DNA of 64,000 bases, from contig NZ_CP159834.1 in NCBI RefSeq assembly GCF_047730165.1, positions 1 through 64,000 of the forward strand. Reading direction: 5' to 3'. This document shows, piece after piece, positions 53,035-63,075 of the stretch. The notes below the pieces were generated by a model, which saw only the letters and a list, made by a program, of their open reading frames with translations, ran no database searches and was not told where the DNA came from. This DNA is from Patiriisocius sp047730165. Lineage in GTDB: Bacteria > Bacteroidota > Bacteroidia > Flavobacteriales > Flavobacteriaceae. Position 1 is the stretch's first letter; every line of letters starts with the position of its first letter. Made by a program: the position numbers and the translations under genes.

Positions 53035-53916
53035 TTAGTCTACTGACAAATATAACTTAATTAGGTTTAATTTACTTGAGGTCATTCCCTCAATTTCGGC
53101 AAGTTCATCTAGACTATTTATTCCTTCGCGTAGTGTTCTGTATTCCCAAATCTCTTTTGCGAGATCAAACGAAACTCCTTTTATGGTAGCAATATCACTT
53201 GCAGAAGCCGTATTTATGTGTATCATCACAATCTTCTTAGGCGTCTTTACCGCAAATCTATTTAGAGTTCTTTTAATCACTATGCTATCCAACCCCCAGA
53301 CGCTAGCAAGCTGGGCTTCGCTTGAAAAACCCTCTAAAGTTTGGTCTCTATATTTTACAATTCGTTCACTTATTGCGGGACCTATTCCAGACACTACTTG
53401 CAGTTCAGCTGCTGTCGCGAGATTCAAATCAACTTTATTAGCATAAGATAAAACGACTTCTTTTTTCTTCGGAAATGTGCCAGATATAAAATTGTTATTC
53501 TTCGGGTTCGTCACCCATTCTGGAAATTTAAAATAAGGGCTAAAGCTATCAAGCAATGAATCTGATACACCGGTAACACTCTTGAAGTCTTTGACAGAAT
53601 TGATCCACTTATCGTTTTCGCGAAAACTAACAAAACGATCATATTCTTCTGTACTCAAGCCTAAAGTATATGCTTTATACTCGGTAATAAAATTAGGGTT
53701 GAATGGATATATTTTAGGCTTCTTATTTTCTAAGGCCACTAATCTTAAAGAATCTATTTGAGCATTAATTGCCACAACGGCCGGCGATGAAATATCCAAA
53801 CTGGATGTACGCTCAGGAATATATAGAAAATAAAAAAGTAGCAACCCTATGATGAGTGCTACTAAAGATAAAATCCCAATACGTTCACTTTTGCCGAAAA
53901 CGAATTGAGATTTCAT
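53035..53916 (-). CDS. Helix-hairpin-helix membrane-anchored protein (ComEA-like)
   Basis: The 293-residue protein has one N-terminal membrane segment (about 15-32), then a linker and at least two ComEA-type HhH units: NLATAAELQVVSGIGPAI followed by SERIVKYRDQ, and NTASASDIATIKGVSFDLAK; a third degenerate unit lies around residues 95-130. HhH pairs bind DNA non-specifically, so a role in DNA uptake or envelope-associated DNA binding is possible, but this long form is common in flavobacteria without proven function. It starts 17 bases after the symporter gene. Confidence 0.82.
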   Translation of the reverse strand: MKSQFVFGKSERIGILSLVALIIGLLLFYFLYIPERTSSLDISSPAVVAINAQIDSLRLVALENKKPKIYPFNPNFITEYKAYTLGLSTEEYDRFVSFRENDKWINSVKDFKSVTGVSDSLLDSFSPYFKFPEWVTNPKNNNFISGTFPKKKEVVLSYANKVDLNLATAAELQVVSGIGPAISERIVKYRDQTLEGFSSEAQLASVWGLDSIVIKRTLNRFAVKTPKKIVMIHINTASASDIATIKGVSFDLAKEIWEYRTLREGINSLDELAEIEGMTSSKLNLIKLYLSVD

Positions 53917-53933
53917 ATCTTATTTAATTTAGT

Positions 53934-55538
53934 TTACTTGTCTTTTTTAATGGCCGCCATATAGCGTTTTAGCTCTTCTTTCACCTTAGGCGCAAGAATT
54001 ACAAGACCAATCATGTTTGGTACCATCATCGCAAAAATCATCGCATCAGAGAATCCAATTACAGAACCTAAACTTGCTGCTGCACCAATAACTACAAAGA
54101 CACAGAATAAAAGCTTATATGAATATTCTGCCTTTTTAGATCTCCCAAAAAGGAAAGACCAACCTTGAAAACCATAGTAAGACCAAGAGATCATACTACT
54201 AAAAGCGAATAACACTACCGCTACCGTTAATACATAAGGGAACCAAGAGATTACAGACTCAAATGCACCAGACGTAAGCAAGATCGCTTGTGCATCATTT
54301 AAACTTGCATTTTCTGCTGCTACATTACCTGTTATAATCAATACCAAGGCTGTCATAGTACACACCAAAACCGTATCAATAAACGGCTCCAATAACGCCA
54401 CCATTCCTTCACTTGCTGCATATTTAGTTTTCACCGCTGCGTGCGCGATAGATGCAGAACCGATACCCGCTTCGTTTGAGAATGCTGCACGTCTAAATCC
54501 TTGCACCAATACTCCTACTGCACCACCGGCTACACCAAGTGGACTAAAAGCTCCATCCCAAATCTGCATAAATGCATCACCCAACATATCATACTTTGCT
54601 ATTAAAACAAAGATAGATGCCGCTACATAAATCACTACCATAAAAGGCACAATCTTGTCTGTAACCTTTGCTATTTTTTTGATTCCTCCAATAATTACGA
54701 TACCAACAAGTACCGCCATTATTAAACCAAACACCCATCCTCTTTCGTGGAAGATAGAAGCATCACCACCTGTAATATTTTCTACTAACTGAAAAGCCTG
54801 ATTTACTTGAAACATGTTTCCACCTCCAAAAGAACCTCCAATTACAAAAACGGCAAAAACCACGGCTAGTACTTTTCCTAGCACGGGCATTCCTTTTTCT
54901 TTCAATCCTTTAGTAAGGTAATACATAGGCCCTCCATACACAGTCCCATCTGCCTCAATATCTCTATACTTTACACCCAGGGTACACTCTACAAACTTAG
55001 AAGCCATCCCTAAGAAACCTGCTACTATCATCCAGAATGTTGCTCCAGCACCACCAATAGACACCGCAATGGCAACTCCAGCAATGTTACCAAGACCAAC
55101 CGTGGCCGATAGTGCCGCCGTTAATGCCTGAAAATGAGATACTTCTCCATCATGCCCCTCTACGCGTATCGTATCTGGATTATCTCCTTCCGCATCTTTA
55201 TGAACCGCATCAGACACTTCTAAAGCATCAGCATCATGTCCTTCAAGATGATCGTATTTACCTCTCACAATATTTATAGAAGTGAAAAACCCTTTAAAGT
55301 TGATAAAACCAAAATAAACTGTGAAATACAGCGCTCCTAGTATTAATGGAAAAAGCACCCAATACACTTCGATATTGCTTCCGAAATCAATTTTATAAAA
55401 AATAAAACTAACAAAACCGCCAGTTGCATCACCAAAAGCTTTGTCTATTTTTTGATCCATACCCATCTCTTGTGCTTCTTGAGCAAAAGTGAGTAATGGC
55501 GTAATTAAAGTAAATAAGGAAAGAAGAAATTTCTTCAT
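53934..55538 (-). CDS. Sodium:alanine symporter (AGCS family)
   Basis: The 534-residue inner-membrane carrier couples Na+ (or H+) to alanine/glycine uptake. The family signature is visible as GLGNIAGVAIAVSIGGAG and there are about ten membrane helices, with GFRRAAFSNEAGIGSASIAHA the second signature. The N-terminal helix looks like a signal sequence (ending TFAQEA). Between the second helix and the signature there is an acidic hydrophilic insert (about residues 88-125), rich in Asp/Glu/His. It is probably cotranscribed with the HhH gene. Confidence 0.92.
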   Translation of the reverse strand: MKKFLLSLFTLITPLLTFAQEAQEMGMDQKIDKAFGDATGGFVSFIFYKIDFGSNIEVYWVLFPLILGALYFTVYFGFINFKGFFTSINIVRGKYDHLEGHDADALEVSDAVHKDAEGDNPDTIRVEGHDGEVSHFQALTAALSATVGLGNIAGVAIAVSIGGAGATFWMIVAGFLGMASKFVECTLGVKYRDIEADGTVYGGPMYYLTKGLKEKGMPVLGKVLAVVFAVFVIGGSFGGGNMFQVNQAFQLVENITGGDASIFHERGWVFGLIMAVLVGIVIIGGIKKIAKVTDKIVPFMVVIYVAASIFVLIAKYDMLGDAFMQIWDGAFSPLGVAGGAVGVLVQGFRRAAFSNEAGIGSASIAHAAVKTKYAASEGMVALLEPFIDTVLVCTMTALVLIITGNVAAENASLNDAQAILLTSGAFESVISWFPYVLTVAVVLFAFSSMISWSYYGFQGWSFLFGRSKKAEYSYKLLFCVFVVIGAAASLGSVIGFSDAMIFAMMVPNMIGLVILAPKVKEELKRYMAAIKKDK

Positions 55539-55636
55539 GTTTTGTGGATAAAGGATTAGTTTATTTTATAAGCAGAGCAAGATGCTAAAAAAAAGAGGCA
55601 ATTCAAATATATTCCCGTTAAAATGTTAACGATTTC

Positions 55637-56637
55637 TTAAACACCGTAGAGATTTTTCAACTTATCTATTAGAAAGAGACGCTCTATTAAAATCAATTTT
55701 GAACATTTTTGAAGCATAAGCGAAGGCTCTGGGTTTACTACGTAGTAACCATTAGGAGACTTATAGCCTATAACAGGACAACCAGTTTTCTTCCGCACAT
55801 CAAGATCGTGTATTGCCATTTCTTCACCAGAAGGACATACTTTTTCAAATGGCACTTGCTCTACATTAATACGATCATCATCTCCAGAGATAGAAAGATT
55901 ATCAAGAAATTCTATTAAATCTGGCACCACAACTAAACTTGCCATATGGTCCCCTACTATTTTATCCGGGAGAATTACATTATCTGCTTCAGCAAGTTTC
56001 ATCTTACGATAACTCGTTTCCTCTGTTGCTCTGCTAATAACTTTAAGGCTTGGGTTTATCTGTCTCGCAGATAGTACGATAAAGAGATTATCTGCGTCAC
56101 TCGGTAAAGCACAAATAAGAGTGCTTTCTTTTTCAATGCCTGCTTCTTTTAAAACCTCATCTTCGTTGGCATTTCGGGAGACAAAAAGCATTTCATCATT
56201 GGAAAAACGCTCCACTACATCATGATTCTTTTCAATAATTACAAAGGTTTTCTTTAGTCTTTAAGCTTTTCTGCAGCTTGTTTGCCGTTGCGGCCATAAC
56301 CATAAACTATCATGTGGTTTTTCATCTTGTGAATTTTTTTTTAACATTCTCTTTTCTCTTATATTCCCGAGGTTGTCTTTGCTTAACAAATACTCCGCAA
56401 TCACGCTCAAGGCATACCCGACAATTACAAGACTCGTTAAAATAAGTATGGACATAAAGAGTTTATCTGCGGTGGTCATAGGCTGAACTTCACCAAAACC
56501 GACTGTTGTCACCGTAATAACAGTCATGTAAATAGCATCTAACCAGATATAAAGCGGAATCCAAACACCCCCGCAGCAAACACCACGAGTAGCAAGAACA
56601 TTGCTATTATAATTTTTGCGCTAAATAATTTTCTCAT
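55637..56637 (-). pseudogene. Potassium channel with RCK domain, broken by three single-base indels
   Basis: The parts of a two-helix K+ channel are present but in alternating frames. The ATG at 56637 (overlapping the PspC stop as ATGA) starts helix 1 (MRKLFSAKIIIAMFLLLVVF). The frame breaks at a C5/G5 run at 56568-56572. The pore helix and filter TVITVTTVGFGEV and helix 2 are intact in the next frame to the T9/A9 run at 56334-56342. The Rossmann motif VYGYGRNGKQAAEKLKD then lies in another frame until about 56255. TFVIIEKNHDVVERF and the RCK N and C lobes return in the pore frame to 55637. One missing G, one extra A and one missing base would restore a single protein of about 333 residues. 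It is either a real pseudogene or homopolymer sequencing error. Confidence 0.85.
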
Positions 56638-56864
56638 AAATCAAACACAGAGGTTCGTTTTGAATACACTAGGTCTTTTAACCGTAACAAAAATGCAATC
56701 GTAAGATACATTGCAAAACCCACTCCAGCAGTCACAAAAGAAACATACACAAAGAAGAGTCGCACGCTTTTTGCACGAATTCCTATACGCTCTGCGAGTC
56801 TTGAAGCCACATGAAAACCGTGTCTTTCAAAAAAATGTCGTAGGTTATATATCAATTGTAACAT
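56634..56864 (-). CDS. PspC domain membrane protein
   Basis: The 76-residue protein matches the PspC fold: a short amphipathic N-terminus, SRLAERIGIRAKSVRLFFVY and a membrane segment (VSFVTAGVGFAMYLTIAFLL). PspC proteins take part in phage-shock or envelope-stress signalling in enterobacteria; the flavobacterial stand-alone versions are of unknown role. Its stop codon overlaps the start of the broken K+ channel gene by four bases, suggesting coupled translation and a shared membrane function. Confidence 0.88.
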   Translation of the reverse strand: MLQLIYNLRHFFERHGFHVASRLAERIGIRAKSVRLFFVYVSFVTAGVGFAMYLTIAFLLRLKDLVYSKRTSVFDL

Positions 56865-56937
56865 AAGAGCAAAATACGTAAATTAATTATAAATTAGGAA
56901 AGTGGTACAATGAATATAATGTGATTTAGCCGGAAAA

Positions 56938-58209
56938 TTAATTTCCGATCAAGGCATTTCCTATCGCGCAATGAAAACATCTCTTTTTATCGCAATACTC
57001 ATTTTTGAGCTGCAATAACCCTTGAGAGTCTAGCGAAGTCTGCGCCACCTTTTTAATTGAATTAAACTTCTTGATAATACTATTATCTTCCGCAGGTATA
57101 GCAGCAGCTATCTCAAACAATGCTTCGGAAATATCCTTGCCTTGATACTTTGCATAACAATACTTTAATGGCAACACCGTGTTAATTAAGAGCAGGTGAA
57201 TAAAGTCTTTTGTGAGCTTCTTCTTTCTCTTCGTTGACGTCACACCAAAATTATAATGCGTGTCCCAATACACTGAAGCGGCCACATCAAAAATATCATA
57301 ATACTCCACCAAGGTAGTGGCAGAAATAACCGAAGCAAAGAATTCTTTTTGTTTTACGTAGAGCATTGCCAATTGTGATAATCGAATGGTCGGGAAGTTA
57401 GGCGGTCGAAGTCTAAAATATTTTGGAGTAATCACAGGAGCGTTGTCTAATTGAAACTTCGCCATCAAAAAATCATATTCCTTCTTTAAATCTAAAAAAT
57501 AAGAATCGTCATTGTCTTCCTGCAAGAAGCCCGCTTGCCCATATAGTAATGCTTCGAGGGAAATCGCAGATGTGGCACATTTTCGCGCTACGCTAAAATC
57601 TAAAGATTGTCCAATACTCAAGAAAGAGGCGCCATTTACTTTAAGACCAAAGTTTTTACACAGCAACACAAAAAGCAATGCCTCCCAATCATTTTTAGAA
57701 TCTTTAAGAAGACTTAAAAGCAATTCGTTTTTAGACGCTAGACGCTCTATAAAAAGACGTTCTATCCAATTGTTAATTGTAAAATAGTCCACCTCCACAA
57801 AGCTTGATTCACAATTAATCCATTGTTTTTTGCTCGTGAAAAGTTGGTGATATGCTTCGAGTGTTTTTTTCATCACTCTGCCTCTTAACACAAAGGTGGG
57901 CAAGGTATTTCCATCTTTAGTAAAGACCGCTACATCGTGTTCCCAGACTACGTGAAGCACCACATTATCATAGGCTTTATCTTGTTGGTGGCTGTGGGCA
58001 TACCAATCGCTAGATTTAATATGAATCTCAATATTACCAGCCCAGAGTTGGTCATTAATTCGTACTTGGCCGTTAAAGAAATCTGGCCCAGCATTTAAGT
58101 TGTGTTGTCCTACTTGCACGATTGACAACGAAGCTCCATCTGTGGTCTCCAAGCTCTTTGTATTGAACTTAGAAAATTTCCAGACGTGATGGAGGAAGTC
58201 TTCTTTCAT
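56938..58209 (-). CDS. DUF2851 family protein
   Basis: The 423-residue soluble protein matches DUF2851, a Bacteroidota family: MKEDFLHHVWKFSKFNTKSL, then LNAGPDFFNGQVRI and GNIEIHIKSSDWYAHSHQ. That latter block, with its acidic residues and Glu-x-Lys, resembles a nuclease-like core, but no activity is established. Four Cys near the C-terminus (EYCDKKRCFHCAIG) may bind metal. The ATG at 58209 is preferred over the frame's TTG at 58242. Confidence 0.88.
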   Translation of the reverse strand: MKEDFLHHVWKFSKFNTKSLETTDGASLSIVQVGQHNLNAGPDFFNGQVRINDQLWAGNIEIHIKSSDWYAHSHQQDKAYDNVVLHVVWEHDVAVFTKDGNTLPTFVLRGRVMKKTLEAYHQLFTSKKQWINCESSFVEVDYFTINNWIERLFIERLASKNELLLSLLKDSKNDWEALLFVLLCKNFGLKVNGASFLSIGQSLDFSVARKCATSAISLEALLYGQAGFLQEDNDDSYFLDLKKEYDFLMAKFQLDNAPVITPKYFRLRPPNFPTIRLSQLAMLYVKQKEFFASVISATTLVEYYDIFDVAASVYWDTHYNFGVTSTKRKKKLTKDFIHLLLINTVLPLKYCYAKYQGKDISEALFEIAAAIPAEDNSIIKKFNSIKKVAQTSLDSQGLLQLKNEYCDKKRCFHCAIGNALIGN

Positions 58210-58457
58210 TATTTTTAAAGATAGTGATTCGTCCCTCACCAAAATCCTAAACCGAACTTTTGTACTCAGCCGAAAAGGTTGATTAAAAAGATTCGACGCT
58301 CCTAGAGGAGCGTTACTAAGCTACTAATTTGTTATTGTTATTCTTGTAAAAGTCTAAACTCTAAGTTTCCCGAAATAATTAGCTCCGTTTAATAATTAGC
58401 TTTTACTGATTCGGCAACATACAATTCAAAGCCACTTAATCTCTCAATCAACTCCTT

Positions 58458-59141
58458 TTACACCGTAGTTTGCACCACTTCAAAAATCTGATTCTCATCA
58501 CATTTTAAAGTTTTAGAAGGATATTTCAAAAGCAAGGCGTAATCGTGTGTTGCCATTAGAATGGTATTACCCTGTGCGTTTATTTCTTGAAGCACTTCCA
58601 TTACCTCTACACTCGTTTGAGGATCTAAGTTTCCTGTAGGCTCATCTGCTAAGATTAGTTCTGGCCTGTTGAGTAAGGCTCTTGCGATAGCGATGCGTTG
58701 TTGTTCTCCACCAGAAAGCTGGTATGGATATTTGAAGGCCTTGGTTTTCATACTTACCTTGTCTAGTACCTCATCTATACGAATGGTCATCTCTGTTTTG
58801 TCCTTCCAGCCCGTTGCTGTAAGAACAAATAGTAAATTATCTTTTACGGTACGGTCGTTCAGTAATTTAAAATCCTGAAACACCACACCCAGTTTTCTGC
58901 GTAAAAACGGAATGTCATTTTCTTTTAGTGAAGCGAGGTCAAAACCTACTACGTGCCCTTCTCCTTTTTGAAGTGGCAAGTCGCCATAAAGCGTTTTCAT
59001 AAAACTACTTTTTCCGCTACCTGTTTTTCCAATTAGGTAGACAAATTCGCCTTTATCTATACTTACTGAAACATCGCTGAGAATTAGGTTTTCACGCTGA
59101 AAAATTTCGGCGTTTGTGAGCTGGAGTATGGTTTCTGGCAT
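58458..59141 (-). CDS. ftsE: ABC transporter ATPase, FtsE-type
   Basis: The 227-residue ATPase has Walker A LIGKTGSGKSSF, Q-loop VVFQDFKLL, the signature LSGGEQQRIAIARAL and Walker B LILADEPTGNLD, closest in form to FtsE, which with FtsX links cell division to periplasmic peptidoglycan hydrolases. The permease FtsX is not adjacent here; in Bacteroidota ftsE and ftsX are often separate. A generic lipoprotein-release or MacB-type ATPase is the alternative. Confidence 0.87.
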   Translation of the reverse strand: MPETILQLTNAEIFQRENLILSDVSVSIDKGEFVYLIGKTGSGKSSFMKTLYGDLPLQKGEGHVVGFDLASLKENDIPFLRRKLGVVFQDFKLLNDRTVKDNLLFVLTATGWKDKTEMTIRIDEVLDKVSMKTKAFKYPYQLSGGEQQRIAIARALLNRPELILADEPTGNLDPQTSVEVMEVLQEINAQGNTILMATHDYALLLKYPSKTLKCDENQIFEVVQTTV

Positions 59142-59199
59142 TGATTTTTTTTTCTAAACTAAACAACAAAAATAACAATTGATTATTATCCAAGGTAGC

Positions 59200-59673
59200 T
59201 TATTCTTCTTTCTTTTCTAGCGCAGTAAGTCTTTCTTTTAAGACCTCTAATTGCGATTGTTGTTCTAAGGTATACAACGTAAGTTCCTCTACTTTTTCAA
59301 GCAATAAAAGATTCATTTTTTTAAGTTCGAGGCCCTCACCCTTTAATGAAGCAGCAGACTGAACTTTTGGTAGATGATGATTTACTTCTATATAAAGAGC
59401 AAGCTCTTGCAGGGTGAGCATTTTGTATTCTGGAGACAGCGTTGACGCTCCATCAAAATATGCCTCAAACACATAATCTGGCGCTACGGCTCCCTTAAGA
59501 TCTACAATCACTTCTTGGGCATGGACCTTGCCTTTTACAGTCAATAGCTCATCAGGGTTGCTTGTGCCAATCCCTATTTTACCGTTTTTTTCTGAAATAT
59601 TCTTATATGAATTTTGCGCGCCGCAAGCAGTAATTGTGATGGCGAGCAGGAATGTAAAAACGACGAATTTCAT
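59200..59673 (-). CDS. TMF-like (tail-fibre-related) lipoprotein
   Basis: The 157-residue protein has a lipoprotein signal (ITITAC, Cys17), a beta-rich part with GKIGIGTSNPDELLTVKGKV, as in bacteroidetal tail-fibre-like TMF proteins, then LTLQELALYIEVNHHLP and a C-terminal coiled coil (LELKKMNLLLLEKVEELTLY). These features match the chaperone-like end of phage tail fibres, shared with many Bacteroidota surface proteins. No phage genes are nearby. The function is unknown. Confidence 0.78.
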   Translation of the reverse strand: MKFVVFTFLLAITITACGAQNSYKNISEKNGKIGIGTSNPDELLTVKGKVHAQEVIVDLKGAVAPDYVFEAYFDGASTLSPEYKMLTLQELALYIEVNHHLPKVQSAASLKGEGLELKKMNLLLLEKVEELTLYTLEQQSQLEVLKERLTALEKKEE

Positions 59674-59953
59674 AATTTTACAGTGTTATGATATGAAGCC
59701 TAAAGGTATGCATATTTGATTAGATTTAAAAAATGAATTTTTTAAACATCCTGATTAACATTGTTTTAATATTTTCTAATTCATCAACACATACTTTGAG
59801 ATATTTTTTGACGTTATCTTTAAGAACAACTTCGTTTTCAAAACAATTTATAGCACACTTCTACACTTAATAACCTGTTGACAAGATGCATTAGAATCCC
59901 TATGGAATGATGATGTATAATGTACTTTTATCCTAGCAAAAAACTTACATTTT

Positions 59954-62900
59954 ATGACTAAAAATTGCCTCGCAATCTTGCTACTCTTGTGTGTTTCATT
60001 CACATCAATGGCGCAACGAACCGCTGCTTATACTAATGACCGTGTAGATTATATACGAGCTATAGAACTTTTTAATAACGACCAACATCTGGCGGCACAA
60101 AATTTATTTTCCAAAGTAAAGTCGTTCTCAAATGACCAAACCATAAAGGGAGACGCTGCCTACTATATCGCGAGTAGCGCTGTACGCCTCAACCAGCAAG
60201 GTGCAGATCGCTTGATGGAAGACTTTGTATCTGACTACCCTACTTCTTTAAAACGCAACGCTGCTTTTATTGATGTGGCGGGTTATTATTTTGATACAGG
60301 TAAATACTCCTATGCACGTAAATGGTATGATAAAGTAGATGCCGACAACCTGCCGCGCAGCGAGCGAGAGAAATATAACTTTAATAATGGCTATGCTTAT
60401 TTTCAAAACAAGCGGTACAACGAAGCTAAAAAGTTTTTTAACCGAGTAAGTGATTCTAAGAAATACGGTTCGCAGGCAAAATACTATCTAGGCTTTATCG
60501 CTTATGAAGGCGATGATTATGAGGAGGCAAACGAACTTTTTGAAGGAGTAGACCAAACCGAAGAAACCAATAAAGAGCTTTCCTACTTTAAAGCAGATAT
60601 GAACTTTAAGCTTGGCAAATTTCAAGAAGCCATTGATTTAGGCTTGGAGCAATACGATCGTTCTAACGCAAAAGAGAAAAGCGAACTTTCAAAAATTATA
60701 GGGGAAGGGTATTTTAACCAGGAGAAATATGCAGAAGCTATACCGTACCTAAAAGAATATAAAGGAAAACGTGGCAAATGGAATAACACAGATTACTATC
60801 AATTAGGATATGCATATTACAAGCAAGGAGGATATACAAATGCGATAGGTGAGTTTAATAAAATTATTGATGGTAAGAATTCTGTAGCACAAAATGCCTA
60901 TTACCACTTAGCTGAGTCTTATTTAAAAACAGACCAGAAGCAACAAGCGCTCAACGCGTTTAAAAATGCTTCTGAAATGGATTTTAGTGCTGAGATTCAG
61001 GAAGACGCCTATTTAAACTATGCAAAGCTGAGTTATGAAATAGGAAATAGTTACACGAGTGTGCCAGAAGTATTGGCTGGTTTTATGGAAGTGTATCCTA
61101 ATAACGACAGCAATGATGCTCTCAATGATCTTTTAATTGATTCTTATATCTCTTCTAAAAACTACAAGGCAGCACTTGCCTTACTGGAAGGAAACAAGTC
61201 TTTTGAAAACAAACTTGCCTACCAGAAAGTGGCTTTCTACAGAGGATTAGAACTATACAATGAAGGTGAATATAAAGAATCAAGAGAATTTTTAAAACTA
61301 TCGTTAAAGGAACCACGCGAACCGTTATTCACAGCGAGAGCAACCTACTGGGTGGCGGAGAATGATTTTCAATTAAACGATTTTGACGAGGCGCTAGTTG
61401 GCTACAAGCAGTTTTTACAGTTGCCAAATGCTTCTAGCACGCCAGAATTTGAAAATAGTAGCTACAACATAGCTTACAATCATTTTAAACTAAAACAATA
61501 TCCTGAAGCGATTCGCAATTTTGCTAAATACACTGCAGGCACCACAGAAAGCACCAGAGAGAAAGATGCCTATTTGCGCTTAGGCGATAGTTATTTTGTA
61601 TCGAGTGAGTATTGGAAGGCGATGGAGAATTACAATAAGGCGGTAGAACTAAACTCGCCAGACAAAGATTATGCAGCATTCCAGAAAGCAATTAGTTACG
61701 GTTTTGTAGACCGAGCAGCTAATAAAATTTCTGAACTTAAAGATTTTGCAACAAAGTATCCAAAATCGTTTTACCGCGATGATGCCCTATACGAATTGGG
61801 GAACACCTACGCAGCACAAAACAAAATTAATGACGCAATTAACACTTATGACAGGTTAATCACCTCCTTACCTAATAGTAGTTATGTGTCTAGATCATTG
61901 CTCAAAAAGGCTTTACTCCTTGACAACTCTGGCGACAGTTATGGCGCCATAACCACCTTTAAGACCGTAGCGAGAGACTTCCCTTCTACTCCAGAAGCTT
62001 TACAAGCCGTATCATCGGCAAAGGTGATTTATATTGATGAAGGGCGCGTAGATGAGTATGCAGCATGGGTCAGCACCTTAGATTTCGTTGATATTGAAGA
62101 CAGCGAACTTGACGATGCTTCCTATCAAGCGGCAGAGCGACCTTATTTAGAAAATAAAGTGGGACAAGCGATGACTAGGTTCAAGGAATATTTAAACCAG
62201 TTTCCCAATGGGCAACACGCATTGCAAGCACATTTTTACTTAGCACAATTACAGTTTGCAGATGGTAAAAAAATGGAGGCAATTCCCGGATATACGTTTG
62301 TCGCAAATAAAGAACGAAGCGAATTTACAGAGCAGGCACTTGCTCGTCTTTCTGAAATTTTCTTAACTCAAAAAGATTATAAAAATGCAAAAACGTACTT
62401 AAAGCGCTTAGAAACGGAAGCAGACTTTCCGCAGAATATCATATTTGCACAGACCAATATTATGAAGGCGAGCTATGAGCTACAGCAATACGAAGAAGCG
62501 GTGACCTATGCAGAAACAGTGTTAAGTAATAGCAAAATAGACAATGCCATTAAGACAGATGCTCAAATAATCGTAGCCCGCTCTGCGATTAAAACAAATG
62601 ATGAAGCAAAAGCAAAAACTGCCTATGCCGAAGTTGCAAAAATAGCAACGGGTCAATTAGCAGCGGAGGCTTTGTTTTATGACGCTTACTTTAAAAATAA
62701 AGATTCACAGTTTGAAGCATCAAACGTAGTGGTACAAAAACTAGCGAGTGAATATTCCGGCTACAAATTTTATGGTGCTAAAGGACTGGTGGTGATGGCA
62801 AAAAACTTTTATGGCTTAAAAGACGCCTATCAAGCAACGTACATTCTGGAAAGTGTTATTACAAATTTTACAGACTTCCCAGAGGTAGTGGCTGAAGCTA

Positions 62901-62971
62901 GACAAGAGCTCTCCATCATAAAAACTGCCGAAGCAAAAACCAACTCTTCCGTAGAAACAGAAGGGAATTAA
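59954..62971 (+). CDS. Exported tetratricopeptide repeat protein
   Basis: The 1005-residue protein has a signal peptide (cleavage after TSMAQ) and is otherwise made almost wholly of TPR units, including YYIASSAVRLNQQGADRLME, YYQLGYAYYKQGGYTNAIGE, and later AYLRLGDSYFVSSEYWKAME and ALYELGNTYAAQNKINDAIN. Acting in the periplasm, it is a protein-protein interaction scaffold; large TPR proteins of this kind occur next to an outer-membrane protein gene in flavobacteria, as here (105 bases to the next gene). No T9SS sorting domain is present at the C-terminus. Confidence 0.9.
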   Translation: MTKNCLAILLLLCVSFTSMAQRTAAYTNDRVDYIRAIELFNNDQHLAAQNLFSKVKSFSNDQTIKGDAAYYIASSAVRLNQQGADRLMEDFVSDYPTSLKRNAAFIDVAGYYFDTGKYSYARKWYDKVDADNLPRSEREKYNFNNGYAYFQNKRYNEAKKFFNRVSDSKKYGSQAKYYLGFIAYEGDDYEEANELFEGVDQTEETNKELSYFKADMNFKLGKFQEAIDLGLEQYDRSNAKEKSELSKIIGEGYFNQEKYAEAIPYLKEYKGKRGKWNNTDYYQLGYAYYKQGGYTNAIGEFNKIIDGKNSVAQNAYYHLAESYLKTDQKQQALNAFKNASEMDFSAEIQEDAYLNYAKLSYEIGNSYTSVPEVLAGFMEVYPNNDSNDALNDLLIDSYISSKNYKAALALLEGNKSFENKLAYQKVAFYRGLELYNEGEYKESREFLKLSLKEPREPLFTARATYWVAENDFQLNDFDEALVGYKQFLQLPNASSTPEFENSSYNIAYNHFKLKQYPEAIRNFAKYTAGTTESTREKDAYLRLGDSYFVSSEYWKAMENYNKAVELNSPDKDYAAFQKAISYGFVDRAANKISELKDFATKYPKSFYRDDALYELGNTYAAQNKINDAINTYDRLITSLPNSSYVSRSLLKKALLLDNSGDSYGAITTFKTVARDFPSTPEALQAVSSAKVIYIDEGRVDEYAAWVSTLDFVDIEDSELDDASYQAAERPYLENKVGQAMTRFKEYLNQFPNGQHALQAHFYLAQLQFADGKKMEAIPGYTFVANKERSEFTEQALARLSEIFLTQKDYKNAKTYLKRLETEADFPQNIIFAQTNIMKASYELQQYEEAVTYAETVLSNSKIDNAIKTDAQIIVARSAIKTNDEAKAKTAYAEVAKIATGQLAAEALFYDAYFKNKDSQFEASNVVVQKLASEYSGYKFYGAKGLVVMAKNFYGLKDAYQATYILESVITNFTDFPEVVAEARQELSIIKTAEAKTNSSVETEGN

Positions 62972-63075
62972 AAAACTACCTCGCGGTAATTTAGATCAAA
63001 ATAAAAAATAAAAAAGCAAGGGCTACAGAAACCCTTAGAATTTACAAATTTTTACTCATAAAGCAACAGATATCT

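Noticed and set aside
55543..55551. Perfect DnaA-box-like TGTGGATAA just before the alanine symporter gene
   Set aside because: It is a single copy; one such match is expected by chance in a window of this size, and there is no cluster or AT-rich unwinding region, so it is not called an origin.
59200..59673. Tail-fibre-like protein as a sign of a prophage
   Set aside because: It has a lipoprotein signal and no other phage gene lies nearby; such TMF proteins are common bacterial surface proteins in this phylum.
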